From the NCBI RefSeq assembly GCF_003600685.1, contig NZ_CP032084.1, positions 4,154,001-4,218,000 on the forward strand: a stretch of DNA of 64,000 bases, written 5' to 3'. Of this stretch, positions 9,728 to 18,415 are shown piece after piece. This stretch comes from Achromobacter sp. B7. GTDB lineage: Bacteria > Pseudomonadota > Gammaproteobacteria > Burkholderiales > Burkholderiaceae_B. Each line of letters begins with the position of its first letter. Position 1 is the first letter of the stretch. The translations under genes and the position numbers were made by a program. The notes beneath the pieces are model-generated. The model made no database searches. It was not told the DNA's origin and was given only the letters and a program-made list of their open reading frames with translations.

Positions 9728-10579
9728 ATGCGCCTCGATGACTCGCGCGAAAGCGACAATGTGGAAGACCGACGTGCCAGCGGTCCCCGTATCGGCGGTC
9801 GTGGAACCATCGGCATCGGTACGATAGTACTTGCCTTGGTGGCCATGTATTTTGGCGTCGACCCCAGCGTCGTCCTGCAAATGGCCGAAGGCCCGGCCAC
9901 CACGCAAGAAGCCCCCGCGACCAAGCCTCCCGTCAACGACCCACAAGCGCGCTTCGTGGCCAAGGTGCTTGGCGAAACCGAAGACACCTGGGCCGCCGTC
10001 TTTCAAAAGGATTTGAACCGCCAATACGTCGCGCCCAAGCTGGTGCTGTTTCGCGGCGCAACGCCCACGGCGTGCGGCACGGGCCAATCGGCGATGGGCC
10101 CCTTCTACTGCCCAGGCGACAGCAAGGTGTATATCGACCTGGCGTTCTTCGATGAACTGCAAAACCGCTTCAAGGCCCCAGGCGATTTCGCGCAAGCCTA
10201 TGTGATCGCGCACGAAGTCGGCCACCACGTGCAGCACCTGCTGGGCATTTCGGATCAGGTCGACCAGCTGCGCCGGCGCAACCCCTCGCAGGCCAACGCC
10301 TTGTCGGTGCGCATGGAGTTGCAAGCCGACTGCTTTGCCGGCCTCTGGGCGCAGCGGGCCAACGCGGCGCGCAACATCCTGGAAGGCGGCGACGTCGAAG
10401 AGGCGCTGGGCGCGGCCACCGCCATCGGCGACGACCGCTTGCAAAAGCAGGCGCAAGGCTATGCCGTGCCCGACTCTTTCACCCATGGCTCGTCGGCCCA
10501 GCGTGTGCGCTGGTTCAAGCGCGGCCTGGAAAGCGGCAGCATCAAGCAGTGCGACACCTTCGGGGCCAGCGCGCTGTAG
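9728..10579 (+). CDS. Neutral zinc metallopeptidase, YpfJ (KPN_02809) family
   Basis: This 283-aa protein has an N-terminal cytoplasmic stretch, one membrane segment (residues about 28-44, GIGTIVLALVAMYFGV) and an extracytoplasmic zinc-protease domain with HEVGHH (His162, Glu163, His166) and a later acidic ligand in ELQADCFAG. Conserved Cys pairs in TACGTG and YCPGD may form a disulfide. The family's substrate is unknown. It is transcribed divergently from the YciO-like gene with an 86-base gap. Confidence 0.9.
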   Translation: MRLDDSRESDNVEDRRASGPRIGGRGTIGIGTIVLALVAMYFGVDPSVVLQMAEGPATTQEAPATKPPVNDPQARFVAKVLGETEDTWAAVFQKDLNRQYVAPKLVLFRGATPTACGTGQSAMGPFYCPGDSKVYIDLAFFDELQNRFKAPGDFAQAYVIAHEVGHHVQHLLGISDQVDQLRRRNPSQANALSVRMELQADCFAGLWAQRANAARNILEGGDVEEALGAATAIGDDRLQKQAQGYAVPDSFTHGSSAQRVRWFKRGLESGSIKQCDTFGASAL

Positions 10580-10611
10580 CCAGGCGCTGAAACCGGGCAT
10601 CGCGCCCGGCT

Positions 10612-10639
10612 CGCAAGCTGTATATCCATACAGCTTGCG
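10612..10639. other. Perfect 12-bp inverted repeat after the metallopeptidase gene
   Basis: Bases 10612-10623 and 10628-10639 are exact inverted repeats around ATCC. A smaller CCGGGC/GCCCGG hairpin lies just before. No T-run follows, so it may be a rho-assisted stop or an RNA-stability element. Confidence 0.5.
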
Positions 10640-10766
10640 GGTTTGCACTGACTCCATCTTGTAAGATTACGCCCCCTCGCCCTGTTTGCACGCACGCATT
10701 GCCTGCGCCGCGACGCAAGCGGCAGAGCGCATTGGTAGCGCAATTCAAAGACCCTAGATTCGTTTT

Positions 10767-11303
10767 ATGGCCAACAAGTTCGAACCGTTAATTACCGTTG
10801 ATGAGGTGCAAGAGATTCTTGCCGAACCCAAGGAAACCGTAAAACCGATCTCCTGGATCCCCAAGCCCGCGGCCAACAACATCCAGTGGATGGAGTTCGC
10901 AAGCCCATGCAAGGTCAAGGGCGACGCGCGCGATGACGTGATCTTTCGCGTGACCTATCGGGGCGCGCGTACGGTCGTGCACGGCCAAGCCACGATCTTC
11001 CTCACTGAAGCGTTTTGCGCCAGCCTGTTCGTCGGCCCGCATCGCGTGTTCGGCGTCGATACCGATGACTCGTTCCATACCAGCCTGGTGGGCGAAGGCC
11101 GCCCGCATTTTCGCAAGCCGCTTGCGGACCGCAGCCATGAACATATCTGGGTGGACGAAGGCGAAGGCTATGCCGAGCCCATCGTGCCTGCCCTGCACAC
11201 CATCGGCGCGCTGATGCAGTATTTCCTGCCGCGGGCGAACCTCACGCTAGTCGGCGGTTTTGCGCATCCCCTTAAAGGCCGCCAAATCGAACTGATCCTA
11301 TGA
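10767..11303 (+). CDS. Hypothetical protein, partner of the DUF1828-like gene
   Basis: This 178-aa soluble protein has an N-terminal helix (TVDEVQEILAEP), a beta-rich middle and a conserved-looking segment with histidines and aromatic residues (RSHEHIWVDEGEGYAEPI). No membrane segment or catalytic motif is obvious. Its ATGA overlap with the next gene shows they are made together. The pair resembles two-gene cassettes in which a small protein accompanies a DUF1828/DUF1829 protein; DUF6978 is a possible family name but this is only a guess. The function is unknown. Confidence 0.7.
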   Translation: MANKFEPLITVDEVQEILAEPKETVKPISWIPKPAANNIQWMEFASPCKVKGDARDDVIFRVTYRGARTVVHGQATIFLTEAFCASLFVGPHRVFGVDTDDSFHTSLVGEGRPHFRKPLADRSHEHIWVDEGEGYAEPIVPALHTIGALMQYFLPRANLTLVGGFAHPLKGRQIELIL

Positions 11304-12064
11304 GCAATTTTCTGGAAGCCTCCGGCTGGACCGTCCTGCCGGCCGGTGAACACGCCATACGCGCCGTCGCCCCCATGACGTTGGGGCTGGATGGCCAGCA
11401 CGCCGCCTTCTTCATCGCGCACCCGGACGACGCCACGTTCTACCTGACCGACGCCTGTGAGACCTCGATGCACGCGTCCAGCTACGGCATCGAAATCGGC
11501 CCCAAGCGCATCGACATGCTGAATGAAACGCCCGGCGTCAGCCTGGCGCATTTCGACCGCGACGGCGCCATTGTGGCGACCGGCCCGAACGAGCAATTGC
11601 AGGAAGCGTTGTGGGACGCGGTGAAGCTGGCGATGGCGCTGTCGTTCCAATGCGCCAAGTGGATGCCCCGCTTCAGCCAGTTGCGCTTTCGTGCCCAGGT
11701 GGGCCGCGCGCTGGCCGAGGGCGTGGGCGTGAATCGCATGGTCAAGGGCGCGCGCGCCAAGGGCAGCAGCGGCCACACCGCCGACTTCGCTTTCGCCGTG
11801 CGTGCGGCGGGCAGCACGGCGCTGACCTATATCGAGCCGATTGCACTGAAGGCCGGCAAGAAAATGGACTGGACGCAGGTCTATCAAACCCACGGCAAGA
11901 TGTCGGACGTAAAGATGGCTGACGCGCGCAATTCGCGCATGGTCATCCTGGAAGACGGCGCCACGGCCGAGGAATTCAAGAAGGCCGTGACCATCCTGGA
12001 GCAATCCGCAACGGTGCAGACGCTGGCCAAGACGCGCGATTGGCGGGAAGTCTTTTCCGGCTAG
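11300..12064 (+). CDS. DUF1828/DUF1829-like protein, 254 aa
   Basis: The N-terminal 90 residues carry the DUF1828 pattern: strand-rich, AFFIAHPDDATFYLTDACET followed by HASSYGIEI. The C-terminal part (about 110-254) is a nuclease-like alpha/beta region of DUF1829 type. Known family members often sit in variable regions next to a small partner, with roles proposed in toxin-antitoxin or defence systems, but none is proved. The start overlaps the stop of the upstream gene (ATGA). Its TAG overlaps the TAG of the convergent gene by two bases. The assignment to the family is from memory of its pattern. Confidence 0.65.
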   Translation: MSNFLEASGWTVLPAGEHAIRAVAPMTLGLDGQHAAFFIAHPDDATFYLTDACETSMHASSYGIEIGPKRIDMLNETPGVSLAHFDRDGAIVATGPNEQLQEALWDAVKLAMALSFQCAKWMPRFSQLRFRAQVGRALAEGVGVNRMVKGARAKGSSGHTADFAFAVRAAGSTALTYIEPIALKAGKKMDWTQVYQTHGKMSDVKMADARNSRMVILEDGATAEEFKKAVTILEQSATVQTLAKTRDWREVFSG

Positions 12065-12333
12065 GACGGCATGTTCGTCAGGCCGTCGACGATTTCGCGG
12101 CCATGCGTAATGGCCGCGTGCACGGCTTCGCGGGGGCTATAGACGAATCCGCCGTCCGCAAAGCGCGGAACCGGGTATTCGTCGCCACCTTCAAGCACGG
12201 CGCCGGCCTGAACCACCATGACCGATGCAATGAATACGGGGCCGCTTTGCAACGCTGAAATGTCAGCGTCCTCGCCCCGGGACACCTTGGCCGTGAGCCG
12301 GTATCCCTTGTAGATCAAATTGTTCTGATGCAC
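12061..12333 (-). CDS. Conserved hypothetical protein, 90 aa
   Basis: A short soluble alpha/beta protein begins MHQNNLIYKGYRLTAKV and has a valine-rich core and an aromatic segment (FADGGFVYSPREAVHAAI). The C-terminal pattern, helix with HGREIVDG, is typical of small conserved DUF proteins in this family of bacteria. It is convergent with the DUF1828-like gene, sharing bases of the stop codons. No function is evident. Confidence 0.65.
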   Translation of the reverse strand: MHQNNLIYKGYRLTAKVSRGEDADISALQSGPVFIASVMVVQAGAVLEGGDEYPVPRFADGGFVYSPREAVHAAITHGREIVDGLTNMPS

Positions 12334-12562
12334 TTTCGGATGCCCTCGTTCTGCGAATCAGCATACCCCGGCATTGATGACAGTCCGGATATGTTTTGTA
12401 ACCTCGGCAGCCAATAGAAACATTGTTGCAGAGCAATAATTGCGTCCCCGTTTCTGCGGCAGCGGTCGAAGAATTGACGGGATCGGCGCAACGGCAAGCG
12501 GGGCGCGGGTTTTGAAAGGGCGGCGCTTTTGCGTGCCGCCCCCGGCAAAGCCATTACGGGGA

Positions 12563-13219
12563 TTACCCTAGGTCGTGTTGCGAAATCGCCTCTTTGGCCG
12601 AAATCATGCCCGTCAGCCGCATGTATTCCGGCAGCGCCCAGCCGCGTCCCAGCAGGATCATGCGGGTGTGCAAGTCTTCCTGCACGCGCTGCGAAACGGC
12701 CTTGCCCAGATAGCTAAGCTGCTTTTTGCGCAGGTCTACAAACCCCAGCTCGTAGTCCCGCGCCAGCCCCATCCACAGGCGATGCGCCCCCACCGACTGG
12801 CGGGCGCCGCTGATGATGCACAGGCCGGCATCCAGCGCCCAGCGGTACACGGCGGTGGCCAGACCCATTCCCTGATACGCCGGCGCGTACTTTGAATGCG
12901 GCGCGCGCACGTAGGGGTCGGCCCGCTTGCCCACTTCGATCAGCCGGTTGAAGACGGTATAGCCGGCCACGCGGTCGCGCCGCGTATCCACCACGTACAC
13001 GTAGTACTCGCCATCCGCTTCGCGATAACGCAGCACCAGGCCGGGAATGTCGGTATGCACCTCCGGCAACGCGTACAGGCGGTCCGACGGCCGCTGCATC
13101 CGTTGATGAATGGCGTCCAGTTCGTTCTGGACTTCCTGGGGAGCGTGATTGACGTCGATGCGTAGCTCCGAGATCAAGCGGGCGGGAAAGCAGATTGCGC
13201 GCAGCGCCAGGGTAGGCAA
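12563..13219 (-). CDS. GNAT-like N-acetyltransferase, function unknown
   Basis: This 218-aa protein has the GNAT motif A pattern YQGMGLATAVYRWAL (QxxGxA) for acetyl-CoA binding. It is preceded by strands with YYVYVVDTRRDRVAGYTVF, and followed by LCIISGARQSVGAHRLWMGLAR. I prefer the TTG at 13219 because AGGAGG lies five bases before it; the GTG at 13225 would overlap that site. The acceptor substrate is unknown. It stands alone between small intergenic regions. Confidence 0.7.
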   Translation of the reverse strand: MPTLALRAICFPARLISELRIDVNHAPQEVQNELDAIHQRMQRPSDRLYALPEVHTDIPGLVLRYREADGEYYVYVVDTRRDRVAGYTVFNRLIEVGKRADPYVRAPHSKYAPAYQGMGLATAVYRWALDAGLCIISGARQSVGAHRLWMGLARDYELGFVDLRKKQLSYLGKAVSQRVQEDLHTRMILLGRGWALPEYMRLTGMISAKEAISQHDLG

Positions 13220-13335
13220 GGCCACCTCCTGAAAAACGTTGATAAGACTAATGGGAAAAAAAGGTCGGGGGAATAATGTTCAACACGGCTTGAAGACGGG
13301 CTGTTTCACACACCGAGCCCCGTCCCCGGCCGACG

Positions 13336-13357
13336 AAAAAAAAGCCGCATTCGCGGC
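13336..13357 (-). terminator. Intrinsic terminator downstream of the ArsR-family gene
   Basis: On the minus strand a GCCGC-GAAT-GCGGC hairpin is followed by eight T. It lies about 130 bases past the stop of the ArsR-type regulator gene. Confidence 0.8.
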
Positions 13358-13488
13358 GGGAATGGCTGTGTTCAAAGCACCGCCTTCGAGCGGTGCGAAT
13401 CGAGGGGGACGTGCGCGATGCAAGCGATGGATGGCGCGGTAAAGAAGATGTCAAAGACATCACCGCTGACCGCGCCATTACCTTCCGA

Positions 13489-14226
13489 TCAAGCCGCCGC
13501 ATGCGCGTCCCCCTGCATCAGGCCGTCGTCCGCATCCACGTCGGGCATGCCGAAGAACGCCGGAAATTGGCGTGCGCCCTTGCGCGTGACGGACAGCGCG
13601 CGCGAGTCCAGGTCCTTGGTGATCCAGCCGCGCTGCATCAGGGCGTCCAGCAGCGCCGCGCCCAGCGCGCCGCCCAGGTGGGATCGACGCTCGCTCCAGT
13701 CCAGGCAAGCGCAGGCGAAACGCCGGCGGCGCTGGCGTGCCTGGGCAACGTCAACGCCAATCTGCGCCATCGACGCTTCGCCCAGCGGCGTCATCACGTA
13801 ATCGCGGCCGTCCTGCGCCAGCCATTGGCGGGCCACCATGGCGTCATGGACGCGCACGGCCAGCGTGCCCGCCATGTGGTCGTAGCAGGTGCGCGCGTCA
13901 CGCAGCGCGGTCGGCGTGTTGGGCTTGAACGGCACGCGGTCGGCGCCGGCCACCACCAGCAGGGCCTCAAGCGCGTGCCCCACTTCTCCGTTGGCCAGCC
14001 GATAGTAGCGATGCTTGCCCTGCACGGCCATGTCGACCAGGCCCTGTTCACGCAGGCGCTGGAAATGGCTGCTGGCGGTGGATGCGCCGATATCCGCGGC
14101 GGCGGCCAGTTCGGTGGCGGTACGCGCGCGCCCATCCAGCAACAGGCACAGCATGCGGGCGCGGGCGGGGTCGGCAATGGCGCCGGCCACCGCGGAAAGA
14201 TTGATGTCGGCGAACTTGGATTCCAT
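13489..14226 (-). CDS. ArsR-family winged-helix transcriptional regulator
   Basis: This 245-aa protein has an ArsR HTH in the first 90 residues: AIADPARARMLCLLLDGRARTATELAAAADIGASTASSHFQRLREQGLV followed by the wing GKHRYYRLA. The long C-terminal extension contains a CACLDW segment, which may bind a small ligand or metal. The start is the ATG at 14226; upstream frame extension has no support. It is divergent from an MFS transporter with a 60-base gap, the layout of a local repressor controlling an efflux gene. Confidence 0.85.
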   Translation of the reverse strand: MESKFADINLSAVAGAIADPARARMLCLLLDGRARTATELAAAADIGASTASSHFQRLREQGLVDMAVQGKHRYYRLANGEVGHALEALLVVAGADRVPFKPNTPTALRDARTCYDHMAGTLAVRVHDAMVARQWLAQDGRDYVMTPLGEASMAQIGVDVAQARQRRRRFACACLDWSERRSHLGGALGAALLDALMQRGWITKDLDSRALSVTRKGARQFPAFFGMPDVDADDGLMQGDAHAAA

Positions 14227-14286
14227 GATTCGCTGTGGACCAAAGTGTTGTGTGCAAGGCGTAAGCATACTGCGCCCTATCGCAAC

Positions 14287-15609
14287 ATGACATCCGGACA
14301 AATCAGAAAAGCCATGCCCAAGTCTTCTTCGTTCTTCGGTTGGAAAGTGCTTGCCGCCACCTTTGTGCTGGCCGTCTTCGGGTGGGGCGTTGGCTTTTAC
14401 GGGCCGCCCGTGTTCCTGCACGCCGTGGTGCAACGCACCGGCTGGAGTGTGGCGCTGGTGTCCGGCGCCGTCACGCTGCACTTTCTTAGCGGCACGATCG
14501 TGGTCGCCAACCTGCCACGCCTGTACCGCCGCGTCGGCGTGGCGCGGGCCACGTTCGGCGGCGCGGTGCTGCTGGCCTTGGGGGTGACCGGGTGGTCGCT
14601 GGCCGTATCGCCATGGCAGTTGTATGGGGCGGCGGTGCTTAGCGGCATGGGCTGGGTGGCGCTGGGCGCGGCCGCGGTCAATGCGCTGATCGCGCCGTGG
14701 TTCGTGCGGCGCCGCCCGTCCGCGCTGGGCATGGCCTATAACGGCGCCAGCGTGGGCGGCATTGTGTTTTCACCACTGTGGGTGTTTTTGATCGCGCAAG
14801 CCGGTTTTGCGCAAGCCGCGTTGTGGGTGGGCGTGGCCATGGTCGCGGTCATCGGGGGCTTGTCGCGCAAAGTGTTCGCGGTAACCCCACAGCAGCTGGG
14901 CCAACTGCCGGACGGCGATAGCGCGGACGCACCCGCGCCGGCGGCGTCTACCGCGTTACCGCGCGTATCGCGACTGTGGCACGACCGCGCTTTTCTGACG
15001 CTTGCCGGGGGTATGGCGTTGGGCCTGTTCGCCCAGATAGGGCTGATCGCGCACCTGCTGTCGTTGCTGGCGCCCTTGCTGGGCGCGCAGACGGCCGGTG
15101 CGGCGATGGGGCTGGCCACGGTGGCCGCCATCGCCGGGCGCATGCTGGTTGGCGCGCTGATGCCGGCCGGCACCGACCGACGCAAGGTGGCCTGCGCGGC
15201 CTATGCCGTGCAAATCTGCGGATCGCTGACGCTGATGCTGGCCGCCGACCATATGTGGGCGGTGTGGCTGGGCGTCATTCTGTTCGGGTCGGGCATCGGC
15301 AATGCCACGTCGTTGCCGCCGCTGATCGCGCAAACGGAATTCGCCCGCGAAGACAGCCAGCGCGTGGTGCCGCTGATCGTCGCGCTGTCGCAAGGCGCCT
15401 ATGCCTTCGCGCCCGCGCTGTTCGGCTTGCTGCGCGCCGTGCTCGACGCAAGCGGACACGCCATGTTCGGCTTCCTGGTGGCGGCGGCCCTGTTGCAGGC
15501 GGCGGCCATCGCGTGCTTTGCGGCCGGAAGCGGCCATGCGGCGGCGCGGGTTGCGCCGCCCGCCACGATCAGGCCGGTGGCCCCCGGCGCGCCACCAGCG
15601 CAGCCATGA
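14287..15609 (+). CDS. MFS transporter
   Basis: A protein of about 440 residues with 12 predicted hydrophobic segments. Segment 1 is GWKVLAATFVLAVFGWGVGFYG and the loop 2-3 basic motif is RLYRRVGVARA. A Pro/Ala-rich central linker separates the two six-helix halves. It resembles the CynX/OxlT-like group of MFS carriers; the substrate cannot be told. I chose the ATG at 14287; the ATG at 14314 is also possible and neither has a clear ribosome site. The last 41 bases overlap the 3' end of the convergent PaiB-like gene. Control by the divergent ArsR-type protein is likely. Confidence 0.85.
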   Translation: MTSGQIRKAMPKSSSFFGWKVLAATFVLAVFGWGVGFYGPPVFLHAVVQRTGWSVALVSGAVTLHFLSGTIVVANLPRLYRRVGVARATFGGAVLLALGVTGWSLAVSPWQLYGAAVLSGMGWVALGAAAVNALIAPWFVRRRPSALGMAYNGASVGGIVFSPLWVFLIAQAGFAQAALWVGVAMVAVIGGLSRKVFAVTPQQLGQLPDGDSADAPAPAASTALPRVSRLWHDRAFLTLAGGMALGLFAQIGLIAHLLSLLAPLLGAQTAGAAMGLATVAAIAGRMLVGALMPAGTDRRKVACAAYAVQICGSLTLMLAADHMWAVWLGVILFGSGIGNATSLPPLIAQTEFAREDSQRVVPLIVALSQGAYAFAPALFGLLRAVLDASGHAMFGFLVAAALLQAAAIACFAAGSGHAAARVAPPATIRPVAPGAPPAQP

Positions 15610-16201
15610 CGGTGTCGCCGGCCTCGTTCACCAGCCCTTCCGCCACGCCTTCGCGGTCGGCCGGTGTCCGGTTCTGGCTGACCTTCCATTTGCCCTCGAT
15701 GCGCGATATTGGGATCTCGATCCCGATGATGGCGCGCATCTGCGCCGCAATGAAATCCGCCGGCGCCTCGTCCACGCTCCAAGGCTGCGCGCGCGCCTTT
15801 TCCTGGCTGGCGGTCAGCGCTTCCAGCTGCGCGCGCAACCAGGCGGGATCATCCTGGATAACCGGCGTGCCCCACACATGCACCGCCACGAAATTCCACG
15901 TGGGCACCACCTTGTGCGTCTGCGCCTTGGTGGCGTACCAGGACGGCGTGATGTAGGCCTGCGCGCCATGAAACGCAATCAAGCATTCCTGCCCCGCCGC
16001 CAGATGCGCAAGCTGCGGGTTGGCACGGGCCACGTGCAGGCGCAGCACGCCATGGTCCCCTTCGGGATAGAGCAGACAGGGGATGTGGTTGGCCATCAAG
16101 CCCCCCTCGCCGCTGGTCATGACGACGCCCAACGGGTGGGCGCGGATAAAGTCGTGCTGGACGGCAAGGTCGTCTTCGCGAAAAGCGGATGGCAGGTACA
16201 T
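15569..16201 (-). CDS. PaiB-family FMN-binding protein (putative transcriptional regulator)
   Basis: This 210-aa protein begins with the family N-terminus MYLPSAFRE and has the flavin-binding split-barrel pattern HPLGVVMTSGEGGLMANHIP, HVARANPQ and ITPSWYATKA...VPTWNFVAVHVWG. The C-terminal segment GIEIPISRIEGKWKVSQNR is a hallmark of the PaiB family. PaiB was described as a repressor of sporulation and protease genes in Bacillus; in proteobacteria its role is unclear. The MYLP start at 16201 is favoured over the longer frame. It overlaps the convergent MFS gene by 41 bases. Confidence 0.9.
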   Translation of the reverse strand: MYLPSAFREDDLAVQHDFIRAHPLGVVMTSGEGGLMANHIPCLLYPEGDHGVLRLHVARANPQLAHLAAGQECLIAFHGAQAYITPSWYATKAQTHKVVPTWNFVAVHVWGTPVIQDDPAWLRAQLEALTASQEKARAQPWSVDEAPADFIAAQMRAIIGIEIPISRIEGKWKVSQNRTPADREGVAEGLVNEAGDTVMAALVARRGPPA

Positions 16202-16327
16202 GGTGGGCCAGGCGTAGTCAGGGAAAAACACAACATAACGCCATCGTGGCCCCATGCACAGGTCCATCGCTTCACTGTTTTATAGAGCCACTTCGGCGCT
16301 CCCCCGGCAGGGTGCACGCGGACAGCC

Positions 16328-16522
16328 TTATCGTCGGACACGCTCATAAGCTTGGTTCATGCGTTCCCGCGCCTGCGTTTCGCGCGCGTAAGCGCGGTCG
16401 TAGCTTTCCAGGCACCCGGGCGTGGGGCTGGGCCACTTGATGGCGGCGATGGCCGCGGTGAGTTCGTCGCGGGCGCGTTGCCATTCCCGGACAGCGGCGT
16501 ACCAATCCTTGGCGGTGTCCAT
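16328..16522 (-). CDS. Small hypothetical protein, 64 aa
   Basis: The ATG at 16522 is preceded by GGGAG at a good distance, which fixes the start well inside a longer open frame. The product is charged and helical (DWYAAVREWQRARDELTAAI) with a central Pro/Gly turn and a second helix rich in Arg and Glu. It is a candidate small coiled-coil hairpin. No known function. Confidence 0.6.
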   Translation of the reverse strand: MDTAKDWYAAVREWQRARDELTAAIAAIKWPSPTPGCLESYDRAYARETQARERMNQAYERVRR

Positions 16523-17076
16523 AGTTGTCTCCCTATGTGCACGCTTTCCATCGTAGCGCCGCACACGCGGGGGGCCGCGCGCTTTCGCGATTAAAAAAGG
16601 ATGAGCACCAATCCCTGACAGGGTTAACCCGTCGAATCTGTGGCGGCCAGCCATCAGATCGCGGCGCCGCGCAAGTTGCGTAAAATCCCGCAGCCCGGAT
16701 GGGGCGCGTAAACGCATCTTCGTCTTGCGCGATGCGAGCCCGTGGCGACAAGCCCGACAACGACCGATTCAACTTCGCACGCGCCGCGCCCGTTCCATCA
16801 GCTCAACGGAACGACGCGTTGAACCGGAACGCGTAGCGTTTCCAAACAGGATGCGTTGGCCGGCATTGCGCGATCAGCCTTGGGCACGCCGCATGCAGAG
16901 GCGTCTGGTCTCGTTGCCGACAACTTGTCGCAAACGGGGAACATCGCCGACGCCAACGCGGTCCAAACCCAAAATTTTTACTTAAAAATCACGATGTGAT
17001 GAATATTGACGTCAACCCTCACTTACTCACAGCCACGGCTAATGCTACTGTTCCGCCTGTGCAAGGAGTACATGCA
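16523..17076. other. Intergenic region without a supported gene
   Basis: About 550 bases separate two small genes. An open frame of 86 codons at 16725-16985 is Arg-rich and has no ribosome site, so I do not call it. A T/A-rich stretch near 16970-17000 precedes the small gene at 17077 and probably holds its promoter. Confidence 0.5.
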
Positions 17077-17244
17077 ATGGATCAGAAAACGAAGCCCTGG
17101 GCCTTTCCCAAGCCTCATCCGGAAAACACCCCACGCGGTGAGCGCAACAAACAGGAGTTCGATGCTCCTGCCGAAGTCAAGAAACCCGCGCCTAAACCGC
17201 GCGCCAAAAAAGAACCGCCGGCCGCAAGCCGGGCGCGTTCATGA
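17077..17244 (+). CDS. Small basic protein, 55 aa
   Basis: AAGGAG lies eight bases before the ATG, which sets the start (MDQKTKPWAFPKP). The product is rich in Lys, Pro and Ala, with the tail KKPAPKPRAKKEPPAAS resembling histone-like or RNA-binding tails. It is too short for domain assignment. The gene is preceded by an AT-rich region, unusual for this DNA. Confidence 0.65.
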   Translation: MDQKTKPWAFPKPHPENTPRGERNKQEFDAPAEVKKPAPKPRAKKEPPAASRARS

Positions 17245-17407
17245 TGTTGCCGACCAGGACGCGCGCCGCTATTGCGGCGTTGCCCGTCCCGGATCGGCCC
17301 CGCCGCCGCCCGTTGCCATGACGGGCCCGCGCCGACCTCCCCGGCGCAATTGACGGCTTAAATCAAGCCCGGCCATACTCTGGCGGCCTCGACCGCCTAG
17401 AGATCCT

Positions 17408-18397
17408 ATGACCGCTTCCATTTTGCTTGGCATCACCATCACGCTGGTCGCCGCCTGGGGCGGCTTGGCGCTGTGGATACGCGCGCCATTGCCCCGCGCG
17501 GCAAGGGGCTTGCTGACGCTGGCCTGGCTGGTGTTGGCGTTCGCGGCCCTGGCCGCGTTGGCCTGGCCCACGTGGCGCCCCGCGGCCTATGGCTTTGCGC
17601 TGGCCACGCTGGCGCTGGGGCTATGGTGGGCACGCCTGCGCGCGTCGAACGACCGGCCGTGGATGCCAGAAGTCTCACGGCAAACCCTGGGGCATGTGGA
17701 TGGCAACGTCGTCACGCTGCAAAACGTGCGCAACTTCGACTGGCGCAGCCGCACCGACTTCACCCCCAGATGGGAAACCCGCCGCTACGCGCTTGACGAG
17801 CTTGAGTCGGTGGACGTTGCGCTGTCGTACTGGGGCCGCCCCGCCATCGCTCACGCCTTGGTGTCGTTCGGATTCGGGCAGGATCGCTACGTGGTTTTCT
17901 CGGTGGAAATCCGCCGCAAGGAAGGCGATCAATTTTCCGAGATCGGCGGCTTTTTCAAGCAATACGAATTAAGCCTGATCGCCTCGACCGAGGAAGACAG
18001 CTTGCGCGTGCGCACCAACGTGCGAGGCGAAGACAGCTACCTGTACCGCATCCACATGCCGCTGGACAATGCGCGTTCGTTATTCCTGGCGTATGTGGAC
18101 AGCGCGAATCGGCTGCGCGACACGCCCCGCTTCTATCACACCGTGACGGGCAACTGCACCACCATCGTGTTCCAGATGGCGCGGCGCATCGTGCCCGGAC
18201 TGCCGCTGGACTATCGCCAGCTGGCATCGGGATATCTGCCTGAATACTTCTTTGACCTGAACGTGCTGCAAGGCGCGGACAGCGCCGCGCAATACCGCGA
18301 ACGGGGTCGCTACACCGATCGCGCCCGCGGCCACGGGGATGCCCCCGGGTTCTCTCAAGCGATCCGGCAAGGCGTGCCGAGCATCGATCCTTCGTAG
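17408..18397 (+). CDS. DUF4105 domain protein, membrane-anchored
   Basis: This 329-aa protein has about three N-terminal membrane segments within residues 1-80, then a conserved extracytoplasmic region: RNFDWRSRTDFTPRWETRRY, FGFGQDRYVVFSVEIRRKEG, and the TGNCTTIVF motif with Cys and neighbouring Thr. DUF4105 proteins have a papain/NlpC-like fold, and the NC motif and the earlier HALVSFGF segment look like Cys and His of an active site. Substrate is unknown; a role at the cell envelope is likely. It lies 18 bases upstream of the propeller-like gene. Confidence 0.85.
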   Translation: MTASILLGITITLVAAWGGLALWIRAPLPRAARGLLTLAWLVLAFAALAALAWPTWRPAAYGFALATLALGLWWARLRASNDRPWMPEVSRQTLGHVDGNVVTLQNVRNFDWRSRTDFTPRWETRRYALDELESVDVALSYWGRPAIAHALVSFGFGQDRYVVFSVEIRRKEGDQFSEIGGFFKQYELSLIASTEEDSLRVRTNVRGEDSYLYRIHMPLDNARSLFLAYVDSANRLRDTPRFYHTVTGNCTTIVFQMARRIVPGLPLDYRQLASGYLPEYFFDLNVLQGADSAAQYRERGRYTDRARGHGDAPGFSQAIRQGVPSIDPS

Positions 18398-18415
18398 CTT
18401 TTGCACACGCGCACC

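Noticed and set aside
10715..10766. tRNA-like segment with GCAGAGCGCATTGGTAGCGC
   Set aside because: Only a D-arm-like piece is present; no anticodon or TPsiC arm can be built.
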